This document shows, piece by piece, positions 26,975-34,405 of a stretch of DNA of 64,000 nt. The stretch spans positions 62,001 through 126,000 of the forward strand of contig CAVYJN010000008.1 in NCBI GenBank assembly GCA_963768885.1. Direction: 5' to 3'. Position 1 is the stretch's first letter. Every line of letters starts with the position of its first letter. The notes under the pieces are model-generated. The model worked only from the letters and a program-made list of their open reading frames with translations, was not told the DNA's origin and did no database searches. The position numbers and the translations under genes are program-made. Source of the DNA: DASRIA01 sp963768885. GTDB taxonomy: Bacteria; Actinomycetota; Thermoleophilia; Solirubrobacterales; JBBDJG01.

Positions 26975-27956
26975 ATGAGACGCGGTCACCATCTGCTCGC
27001 CCTGCTCGCCGCGATCGCGGCGCTTGCCTGCACGGTCGTGCTGGCTGCGTGCGGCGACGACAACAACGACAGCTCGAGCGACAGCACCTCCGCAAGCGGC
27101 CAGGCGATCGAGCGCAACCCCGACAACGCCGGCGACGACGATCACGGTCGGCTCCAAGAACTTCACCGAGGAGTTCATCCTCGGCGAGATCTACGCGCAG
27201 GCGCTGCAGGCGGCCGGCTACACGGTGAAGAAGGACCTCAACCTCGGCTCCGAGCAGATCGCCCTGAAGGCGCTGAAGAGCGGCGACATCGACGGCTACC
27301 CCGAGTACACGAGCACCGCGCTCACCTCGTTCTTCGACGTGCAGCCGCAGGACATCCCGAAGGACCCGGAGCAGGCGGTGAGCGAGGCCGAGGACGACTT
27401 CGCGAAGGAGGGGCTGATCGCCTTCTCCCCGACGCCGTTCACGAGCGCGAACGCTGTCGGCATGCTCAAGAAGAAGGCCGACGAGCTCGGCGTCAAGAAG
27501 GTGTCCGACCTCGAGGGCAAGTCCCAGGACCTGACGCTGTACGGGTCGCCCGAGTGCCGCCAGCGGGTCGACTGCCTGCTCGGGCTCCAGGAGGACTACG
27601 GCCTGAAGTTCAAGAAGTTCACGCCGGTCGACATCGGGCTGCGCTACGACGTGCTCGACAAGGGCCAGGCGGACCTGTCGATCATCTTCACGACCGACGC
27701 GCAGCTCTCGACGCGCAACGACGTGATCACGCTCGAGGACGACAAGAAGGTGTTTCCGCCGGGCAACGTCACCTTCGTGGCGAGCAAGGACACGGCCGAC
27801 AAGGCCGGGCCTGACATGAAGGAGACGATCGAGACCGTCCAGAAGGGGCTCACCGAGCGGGTGATGCAGGAGCTGAACGCCCGGGTCGACGTCGACCGCG
27901 AGACGCCGCGCGCCGTGGCGCGCGCGTACCTGCGCGAGTCGGGCTACCTCCAGTAG
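26975..27956 (+). CDS. Osmoprotectant-binding lipoprotein (OpuCC type), one frame change
   Basis: About 327 codons. A lipoprotein signal LACTVVLAACGDD places a lipidated Cys after the lipobox LAAC. The mature protein shows TVGSKNFTEEFILGEIYAQ, the family's opening motif, then NLGSEQIALKALKSGDIDGYPEYTST-type sequence (quoted in parts: ALKSGDIDGYPEYTST). It captures glycine betaine, choline or similar compounds outside the membrane for the three preceding proteins. The ATG at 26975 has GAGGAG 6 nt upstream. One inserted base near 27138 separates the signal from the mature part; 982 nt is 3n+1. From 27140 on the frame is clean. Confidence 0.8.
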
Positions 27957-27967
27957 GACGGCCGGCA

Positions 27968-27992
27968 GTTCACGTTTCGCCGTACGGGGTAC
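27968..27992 (+). promoter_or_regulatory. Stress-sigma-type promoter upstream of the DUF7218 gene
   Basis: GTTC (27968-27971), 15 nt, GGGTAC (27987-27992). This matches the GTTT-N12-15-GGGTAW pattern of SigB/SigF-group promoters in actinobacteria. The start codon is about 35 nt further, behind GGAGGAGG. Confidence 0.5.
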
Positions 27993-28026
27993 TCCTCCGG
28001 AGGCAAGCGATCCGGAGGAGGCTCCC

Positions 28027-28257
28027 GTGCCGAGCAAGAGCGCAAACGTCAAGAACGAGAAGCAGTACGAGGCGCTGAAGGACAAGGGCATGTCGAAGGA
28101 GCGTGCGGCGAAGATCGCCAACTCCCCCGGCGCCTCGAGCCGCGGCGGCAAGTCGAGCGGGAGCGGCACGCGCCGCTCGAACTCGAGCCAGGGCGGGACC
28201 ACGGCGCAGAAGAAGGCGGCCGGCCGCAAGGGCGGCAAGGCCGCCGCGAAAAGGTAA
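28027..28257 (+). CDS. Small basic DUF7218-like protein
   Basis: A 76-residue, very basic, low-complexity protein. The head KNEKQYEALKDKGMSKERAA is the recognisable part of a small family widespread in actinobacteria, followed by a Ser/Gly-rich middle (SSRGGKSSGSGTRR) and an Ala/Lys tail (GRKGGKAAAKR) that looks able to bind nucleic acid. Function is not established. GTG start 28027 follows GGAGGAGG by 5-6 nt. A stress-type promoter lies just upstream, consistent with a stress-induced DNA- or RNA-associated protein, which is inference. Confidence 0.78.
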   Translation: MPSKSANVKNEKQYEALKDKGMSKERAAKIANSPGASSRGGKSSGSGTRRSNSSQGGTTAQKKAAGRKGGKAAAKR

Positions 28258-28322
28258 GCCGCCTGATATTCCGTAAGGGCGAATACCCCCGGATGACGCG
28301 GGCGCAATAGGATCGGCGCGCA

Positions 28323-28868
28323 GTGGCGCGCCTCCCCTACGTCGATCCCGAATCGGTCTCGCCCCACGTCAGCGAGGCGCTCGGCCGCGTCCCGCCGCTC
28401 AACATCTTCCGGATGATGGCCAACGCGGAGACGGCCTTCCGGCCGTGGCTGCGCTGGGGCGCCGCACTGCTATCCGACCTCTCGCTCGACCCGCTCGCAC
28501 GCGAGCTGGCGATCCTGCGGGTCGCGCGCCTCACCCCTCACGCCGAGTACGAGTGGGTCCAGCACGTCGCGATCGCGCGGTCGGTCGGCGCGACGGACGC
28601 GCAGATCGCGGCGCTCGAGCGCGATGACGCGGAGGCGGAGGCCTTCTCCGCGCCGGATCGCGCCGTGCTCGCCTTCACCACCGAGGTCGTGCGCGACGCG
28701 CGCGCGTCCGACGCGACGCTCGCGGCGCTCGGCGACACCCTGTCCCCGCGCGAGATCGTCGAGCTGCTGATGGTGATCGGCCAGTACATGATGGTCGCGC
28801 GCGTGATGGCGACGACGCACATGGAGCTGGACGAGCCGGTCGACCCGGCAGCGCTGAGGGCCCGGTGA
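28323..28868 (+). CDS. Carboxymuconolactone-decarboxylase-family (AhpD-like) protein
   Basis: A 181-residue all-helical protein. The core RELAILRVARLTPHAEYEWVQH-type segment (shown in part: LTPHAEYEWVQHVAIA) matches CMD-family proteins in which the redox C-x-x-C of AhpD is absent and a Glu-His pair remains. It is therefore unlikely to be a thiol peroxidase partner and may be a lyase or hydrolase of small acids. Its TGA overlaps the GTG of the next gene (GTGA), so it belongs with the decarboxylase and dehydrogenase downstream. GTG 28323 is the only good start. Confidence 0.83.
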   Translation: MARLPYVDPESVSPHVSEALGRVPPLNIFRMMANAETAFRPWLRWGAALLSDLSLDPLARELAILRVARLTPHAEYEWVQHVAIARSVGATDAQIAALERDDAEAEAFSAPDRAVLAFTTEVVRDARASDATLAALGDTLSPREIVELLMVIGQYMMVARVMATTHMELDEPVDPAALRAR

Positions 28869-30463
28869 CCTCCGTCCGCGACGCCACCTACGAGCTGCTG
28901 CGCGCGCACGGCATGACGACCGTGTTCGGCAACCCGGGGTCGACCGAGCTGCCGTTCCTGTCGGCCTTCCCCTCCGACTTCCGCTACGTGCTGGGGCTGC
29001 AGGAGGCGATCGTCGTGGGGATGGCCGACGGCTACGCGCAGGCAAGCGGGCGTCCGACGCTCGTGAACCTCCACACCGCGCCCGGCGTCGGCAACGCGAT
29101 GGGCGCGATGTTCAACGCACGCGAGAACAAGAGCCCCCTGGTCGTGACGGCGGGCCAGCAGGTGCGCGCGATGATGACGATGGAGGCGCTGCTCACCAAC
29201 CGCGACGCCACGACGCAGCCCCGCCCGGTCACGAAATGGAGCTACGAGCCGCCGCGCCCACAGGACGTCCCGCACGCGCTCGCGCGCGCGACCCATCTCG
29301 CGGCGCTTCCGCCGCGCGCGCCGGTGTTCGTGTCGATCCCGATGGACGACTGGGCTGCGGAGGCCGACGACGACCTCACCCGTCACGTGGGCGCCCGCGC
29401 CGTGCACGGCCGCACGGCGCCGGACCCGCAGGCGCTCGCCGAGCTGGCGCGGCGACTCGGGACGGCGGCCAACCCCGTGCTCGTCGCGGGGCCCGACATC
29501 GACGCGAGCGGCGCATGGGACACCGCCGTCGCGCTCGCGGAGCGCTGCCGGCTGCCCGTGTGGGCGGCGCCCGCATCGGGGTCGGGGAGGCTCGGGTTCC
29601 CGGAGGACCACGCGCTGTTCCAAGGCGTCCTGCCGCCCGCGATCGCGGCGGTCTCGCAGACGCTCGAAGGACACGACCTCGTGCTGGTCGCGGGCGCGGC
29701 GGTGTTCACCTACTACCCCTACATCCCCGGGCCGCTGCTCCCCGAGGGCGCGTCCCTGGTGATGCTGACCGCCGATCCCGACGAGGCGGTGCGCGCTCCG
29801 ATGGGCGACGCGATACTCGGCGACGTGGCAGCCGCGCTCGAGGGGCTGCTCGCGCAGGTCCCCGCGTCCGAGCGGTCCGCGCCGGCGCCACGCCCGGCGC
29901 CCGACCCCCCGCCCGAGTCGGACCCGATCACGGCATCGGAGGCCGCGGCGGTGCTCGCGGAGGTGTTCCCGCCCGACGGCGTGCTCGTCAACGAGGCGCC
30001 CTCGAGCGTGCTCGCGTTCCGCAACCAGCTGCGCCTCTCACGGCCGGGGAGCTACTTCTTCGGCGCCGGCGGCGGCCTCGGATACGGGCTCCCCGCCGCG
30101 ATCGGGGTGCAGCTCGCAAAGCCCGAGCGTCCGGTCGTCGCGGTGATCGGCGACGGCTCCGCGCAGTACGCGATCGCGGCGCTGTGGAGTGCGGTCGCCT
30201 ACGAGGTGCCGCTCACGGTCCTGATCCTGCGCAACGAGGAGTACGCGATCCTGAAGTGGTTCGCGGAGTTCGAGGGCGAGATGGGCGCGCCCGGCCTCGA
30301 CGTCGCCGGCCTCGACAGCGTGGCGATCGCGGCGGGGTACGGGATGCGCGCGCGGCGGGTCGAGGGCGCGGACGAGCTGCGCTCCGCGCTGGCCGAGGCG
30401 ATCGCGTCCGGGGCGCCGGAGCTGATCGAGGTCCCGATCGCCCCCGGCATGTCGCTGGGTTAG
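28865..30463 (+). CDS. mdlC: Thiamine-diphosphate decarboxylase, benzoylformate decarboxylase type
   Basis: 532 residues, three-domain ThDP enzyme. The N-terminal pyrimidine-binding domain has FGNPGSTELPFL and LQEAIVVGMADGYAQ, where the Glu activates the cofactor. The C-terminal domain has the metal/diphosphate motif GDGSAQYAIAALWSA with the later Asn-Glu-Glu (about 428-455). FGNPGSTE is characteristic of benzoylformate decarboxylases, which turn benzoylformate into benzaldehyde and CO2. With a D-2-hydroxyacid dehydrogenase immediately downstream, a mandelate-to-benzaldehyde route is plausible, though other 2-oxo acids could be the substrate. Gene symbol is by family, not by proof. Confidence 0.85.
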   Translation: MTSVRDATYELLRAHGMTTVFGNPGSTELPFLSAFPSDFRYVLGLQEAIVVGMADGYAQASGRPTLVNLHTAPGVGNAMGAMFNARENKSPLVVTAGQQVRAMMTMEALLTNRDATTQPRPVTKWSYEPPRPQDVPHALARATHLAALPPRAPVFVSIPMDDWAAEADDDLTRHVGARAVHGRTAPDPQALAELARRLGTAANPVLVAGPDIDASGAWDTAVALAERCRLPVWAAPASGSGRLGFPEDHALFQGVLPPAIAAVSQTLEGHDLVLVAGAAVFTYYPYIPGPLLPEGASLVMLTADPDEAVRAPMGDAILGDVAAALEGLLAQVPASERSAPAPRPAPDPPPESDPITASEAAAVLAEVFPPDGVLVNEAPSSVLAFRNQLRLSRPGSYFFGAGGGLGYGLPAAIGVQLAKPERPVVAVIGDGSAQYAIAALWSAVAYEVPLTVLILRNEEYAILKWFAEFEGEMGAPGLDVAGLDSVAIAAGYGMRARRVEGADELRSALAEAIASGAPELIEVPIAPGMSLG

Positions 30464-30478
30464 GCGCCGGGGGGCTCG

Positions 30479-33415
30479 TTGGCGCTGCTCGAACCCGAGG
30501 TGATGCGGATCGCACCGGAGGCGCGCGAGGCGGCCGGCGACCGGGTGCCCGACTCGCTGGCCTCCGGCACGCCCGAGCCGCTGCGCTCGGACCTGGTCGC
30601 TTTGCTCGGCGCGGACCGCGTGCTCGCGCGCGTCTCCGACCTCGTGCGCTACGCCTCCGACGCGAGCCCCTATCGCTTGATCCCGAGCGCCGTCGTGATG
30701 GCGCGCGACGTCGGCGACGTCGTGAAGGTGATGGACTACGCCCGCCGCGGCGGCGCGCCGATCACGTTCCGGGCTGCCGGCACGAGCCTCAACGGCCAGG
30801 CGCAGGGTGCCGGCATCATGGTCGACGTCCGCCGTCATTGGCGCGGCGTCGAGATCGAGGGCGGCGGCGGGAGCGCCCGCGTGCTGCCGGGGACGCTGCT
30901 CGGACACGTCAACGCGGTGCTCGCGCCGCACGGGCGCCGCCTCGGGCCCGATCCGGCCTCGACCGACATCGCAACCGTCGGGGGAGTGGTCGCGAACAAC
31001 TCGGGCGGTATGCGCTGCGGGGTGGTGGCGGACTCCTACCGGACGGTGCGCGCGATGACGTTCGCGCTGCCCTCGGGCACCGTGATCGACACGGCCGCGC
31101 CGGAAGCGGAGGCCGAGTTCGCCGCCCGCGAGCCGGCGCTGGCGCGCGGCCTGCTCGAGATCCGCGACGAGATCCGGGCCGACCCGCAGCTGTCGGAGCG
31201 GATCCGCCGCAAGTTCGAGATCAAGAACACGATGGGCTACCGGCTCGTCGCCTTCCTCGACGCCGACACGCCGCTCGAGATCTTCCGGCGGCTGATCGTC
31301 GGCTCCGAGGGGACGCTCGCGTTCGTCGCCGAGGTGGTCTTCGACACCGTGCCGTTCGGCCGGCACACCTCGACCGCGTTCGTGCTGTTCCCCGGGATCG
31401 ACGAGGCGGTCGCGTGCGTCCCGCCGCTGGTCGCGATGGGCGCGAGCGCGACGGAGCTGATGATGGTGCTCGCGATGAAGGCCGCGCAGGCGTTCGCCCC
31501 GATCCCCCAGGAATGGAACGACGCGCCCAACGATGCCGCCGCGATCCTCGTCGAGTTCCGCTCGGACGACCCCGGCGCGCTCGTCTCGCTCGAGGAGGAG
31601 GCGATGAGCGTGTTCGCGGGCAGCACCCTCGTCCAGCCCGCGCGGTTCACGCGCGACCCGGAGCTGACGGAGGTGTACTGGCGCGTGCGCGAGGGCCTGC
31701 ACGGGCTGCTCGGAAAGATCCGCCCGCGCGGCACGTCGCTGATCATCGAGGACGTCTGCGTGCGGCCGGAGCGGATCGCCGAGGCCGCCGCCGAGATCCG
31801 CGCGCTGCTCGCCCGTCACGGGTTCCTCCCGGGGGTGGCCGGGCACGCGTCCGCGGGCAACCTGCACTTCATGCTGACGCCCGCGTTCGGCGAGCAGGGC
31901 GACCGCGAGCGCTACGAGGCCTTCATGGCGGATCTGGTCGCGCTGATCGTGGACAAGTACGACGGCTCGCTGAAGGCCGAGCACGGCACCGGTCTCAACA
32001 TGGCACCGTGGCTCGAGCGCGAGTGGGGCGCGAAGGCGACGGAGATGATGTGGCGGATCAAGGCGCTCGCCGACCCCGATGGGGTGCTCGCGCCCGGGGT
32101 GCTCCTGAACCGCGACAACGGAGTGCACCTGCGCAACCTGAAGTCGGCGCCGACGATCGAGGAGGAGGCCGATGCCTGTGTCGAGTGCGGGTTCTGCGAG
32201 CCGGTCTGCCCCAGCCGGCACCTGACGACGACCCCGCGCCAGCGGATCGTGCTGCGCCGCGAGATGGCCCGCCAACCGGCGGGGTCTGCGGTGCTGCGCG
32301 CGCTGCTCGAGGAATACGAGTACGACGCGATCGAGACCTGCGCGGCGGACGGCACCTGCCGGATCGCGTGCCCGCTCGGCATCGACACCGGCAAGCTCGT
32401 AAAGGGCCTGCGCGAACGCGAGCACGGGCCGCGCGCCGAGCGCGTCGCGCTGGCGGCGGCGCGGCGGTGGGCCGCGGTGGAGCGCGGCGCACGTGGCGGG
32501 CTGCGCGCCGGCGACGTGCTGCGGCGCGCGGTGGGCGACGGGCCGCTGCGCGGCGTGACGCGCGCTGTGCGCTCCGCGGTGAGCGCGGAGCTCGTCCCGG
32601 AGTGGCCCGCGGGCATGCCGCGGCCGGCGCCCGCGGCGCTGCCGGTCACCGCGCGCGCGGGCGCGGCCGCCGTCTACCTGCCGGCCTGCATCAACCGGAT
32701 CTTCGGCGAGACCCCGGGCTCGAAGCGGGCCCTGAGCCTGCCGGAGGCGCTGGTGGAGGTCTCACGGCGCGCCGGCCTGCCGGTCTGGATCCCGCCCGAC
32801 GCGGCCGGGCACTGCTGCGCGACGCCCTGGAACTCGAAGGGCTACCGCGCCGGCGCCGACCTCATGGCCGCGAGGACGCTCGACGCCCTTTGGCGCTGGT
32901 CCGACGAGGGAGCGCTCCCCGTCGTGATCGACGCGAGCTCGTGCGCGCTCGGGCTGGTCGAGGACATGGCGGCCCACCTCGACGACGGGCGCCGCGAGCG
33001 GCTCGCGGCCATCACGGTGCACGACCCGGTCGCCTGGGCGGGCAGGCTCCTGCCGGGGCTCGAGGTGCGCCGGCGCGTGCGGTCGGCCGCGGTCCACCCG
33101 CCGTGCGCGGTCCGCCACCTGGGCCTCACGCGCGACCTCGCGGCGCTCGCCGGGGCGCTCGCCGAGGAGGTCCACGTCCCGCCCTCGGCGACCTGCTGCG
33201 GCTTCGCGGGCGACCGCGGGTTCCTGCATCCCGAGCTGCCCGCCGCGGCCACCGCGGACGAGGCCGCCGAGTTGCGCGGCCGCTCCTTCGACGCCCACCT
33301 GTGCAGCAACCGCACGTGCGAGATCGGCCTCCACCAGGGCACCGGCGCCGACTACACCTCGTTCCTCTTCCTGCTCGAAGAGCTGACGCGCCCACAGCAG
33401 GCCGACCGAGGCTGA
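30479..33415 (+). CDS. FAD and Fe-S D-2-hydroxyacid dehydrogenase (GlcD-GlcF type fusion)
   Basis: 978 residues, cytoplasmic or membrane-associated. The FAD-binding PCMH domain (TFRAAGTSLNGQAQG; GPDPASTDIATVGGVVANNS) and the GlcD-like C-terminal domain (AEHGTGLNMAPW) are followed by two ferredoxin-like clusters, CVECGFCEPVCP (about 567) and CAADGTCRIACP (about 620), and two CCG-type domains (HCCATPW about 779, TCCGFAG about 905). This matches fused D-lactate or D-2-hydroxyglutarate dehydrogenases that hand electrons to quinone. The TTG at 30479, 15 nt after the decarboxylase stop, follows GGGGG; an ATG at 30502 is possible. Confidence 0.87.
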   Translation: MALLEPEVMRIAPEAREAAGDRVPDSLASGTPEPLRSDLVALLGADRVLARVSDLVRYASDASPYRLIPSAVVMARDVGDVVKVMDYARRGGAPITFRAAGTSLNGQAQGAGIMVDVRRHWRGVEIEGGGGSARVLPGTLLGHVNAVLAPHGRRLGPDPASTDIATVGGVVANNSGGMRCGVVADSYRTVRAMTFALPSGTVIDTAAPEAEAEFAAREPALARGLLEIRDEIRADPQLSERIRRKFEIKNTMGYRLVAFLDADTPLEIFRRLIVGSEGTLAFVAEVVFDTVPFGRHTSTAFVLFPGIDEAVACVPPLVAMGASATELMMVLAMKAAQAFAPIPQEWNDAPNDAAAILVEFRSDDPGALVSLEEEAMSVFAGSTLVQPARFTRDPELTEVYWRVREGLHGLLGKIRPRGTSLIIEDVCVRPERIAEAAAEIRALLARHGFLPGVAGHASAGNLHFMLTPAFGEQGDRERYEAFMADLVALIVDKYDGSLKAEHGTGLNMAPWLEREWGAKATEMMWRIKALADPDGVLAPGVLLNRDNGVHLRNLKSAPTIEEEADACVECGFCEPVCPSRHLTTTPRQRIVLRREMARQPAGSAVLRALLEEYEYDAIETCAADGTCRIACPLGIDTGKLVKGLREREHGPRAERVALAAARRWAAVERGARGGLRAGDVLRRAVGDGPLRGVTRAVRSAVSAELVPEWPAGMPRPAPAALPVTARAGAAAVYLPACINRIFGETPGSKRALSLPEALVEVSRRAGLPVWIPPDAAGHCCATPWNSKGYRAGADLMAARTLDALWRWSDEGALPVVIDASSCALGLVEDMAAHLDDGRRERLAAITVHDPVAWAGRLLPGLEVRRRVRSAAVHPPCAVRHLGLTRDLAALAGALAEEVHVPPSATCCGFAGDRGFLHPELPAAATADEAAELRGRSFDAHLCSNRTCEIGLHQGTGADYTSFLFLLEELTRPQQADRG

Positions 33416-33484
33416 CAGAAGTTCGCCCGTGGCCTTTACGGACGGCGGGGAGTGTCGGATACTGCTGGGGGTAGACAAACGGTC

Positions 33485-34381
33485 ATGCCGACTCGCCAGC
33501 GCATCGGAAACCTGATCGGGGTGACGGTCCCCTTCGCGGGCCTGTTCGTCGCCCTGTTCCTGACCTGGGAGCGACTGATCGGCCCGCGCGAGGTGGCGAT
33601 CCTCGCCGTGATGTACGTGCTGTCGGCGCTCGGCAACAGCGTCGGCTTCCACCGCCTCCTCACGCACCGCTCGTTCGAGACCTTCCGCCCCGTCAAGTAC
33701 GTGTTCGCCGTCCTCGGGTCGCTCTCGGTCCAGGGCCCGGTGATCAAGTGGGTCGCGAGCCACCGCAAGCACCACGCGCACGCCGACGCCGAGGGCGACC
33801 CCCACAGCCCGCACGGCTTCGGCGTGGGATTTCGCGCGAGCGTGCGCGGCCTGTTCCACTCCCATGTCGGCTGGCTCCTCACGAGCGGGCACCAGGCAGA
33901 CCCGCGGCGCTACGCGCGCGACCTGATCGAGGACCGTGGAATGGTCGCGATCAGCCGCGCGTTCCCGCTGATCGTCGCGGGTGGGCTGCTCGTGCCCTTC
34001 GCGCTCGGATACGCCTGGTCCGGCAACCTCGGCGGTGCCCTCGCGGCGCTCGTCTGCGGAGGCCTGGTCCGGGTCTTCCTCTACCACCACGTGACGTTCA
34101 GCGTGAACTCGGTCTGCCACTTCTTCGGCTCGCGCCGCTTCGCGACCGACGACGAGTCGACGAACGTCTTCTGGCTCGCGCTCCCCTCGATGGGAGAGGC
34201 CTGGCACAACAACCACCACGCGTTCCCCCGCTCCGCGACCCACGGCCTGCGCTGGTGGGAGGTCGACCCGTCCGCCCTCTTGATCCGCACGCTGCGACGC
34301 GTGGGGCTGGCCTGGAACGTGGTCGAGATCGCGCCCGAGCGCCAGCGGCAGCGCGAGGCGGGATCGACCGCCGCGGCCTGA
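33485..34381 (+). CDS. Membrane fatty-acid desaturase (acyl-CoA desaturase type)
   Basis: About 298 residues with the three His boxes of delta-9-type membrane desaturases: HRLLTH, HRKHH and HNNHH, which bind the di-iron centre. Hydrophobic pairs flank the first two boxes (LIGVTVPFAGLFVALFL; AFPLIVAGGLLVPFALGY). It inserts a double bond into membrane acyl chains using oxygen. ATG 33485 is preferred, with GGGGGTAG 11 nt upstream; GTG 33452 would add 11 residues but has no spaced ribosome site. The stop abuts the stop of the convergent gene with zero gap. Confidence 0.9.
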   Translation: MPTRQRIGNLIGVTVPFAGLFVALFLTWERLIGPREVAILAVMYVLSALGNSVGFHRLLTHRSFETFRPVKYVFAVLGSLSVQGPVIKWVASHRKHHAHADAEGDPHSPHGFGVGFRASVRGLFHSHVGWLLTSGHQADPRRYARDLIEDRGMVAISRAFPLIVAGGLLVPFALGYAWSGNLGGALAALVCGGLVRVFLYHHVTFSVNSVCHFFGSRRFATDDESTNVFWLALPSMGEAWHNNHHAFPRSATHGLRWWEVDPSALLIRTLRRVGLAWNVVEIAPERQRQREAGSTAAA

Positions 34382-34405
34382 CTAGTCGCGGCGGGCGGGC
34401 GGGTC
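34362..34405. terminator. Bidirectional hairpin spanning two convergent stop codons
   Basis: GATCGACC (34362) pairs with GGTCGATC (34398-34405), and GCCGCG with CGCGGC above a 5-nt bulge. The loop contains TGACTAG, which holds the desaturase TGA and the opposite-strand TAG. The hairpin is built entirely from coding 3' ends. Confidence 0.6.

Noticed and set aside
24296..27140. Programmed +1 frameshifting in the transporter operon
   Set aside because: More than a dozen sites with no common slippery sequence or downstream structure; known programmed shifts are single sites. Run-length error explains them better.
29236..33474. A 1412-codon open frame across the decarboxylase and dehydrogenase genes
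   Set aside because: It is a frame shadow: Arg/Ala/Gly-rich, with no domains, and antiphase to two well-recognised enzymes. Long empty frames are expected at this GC content.
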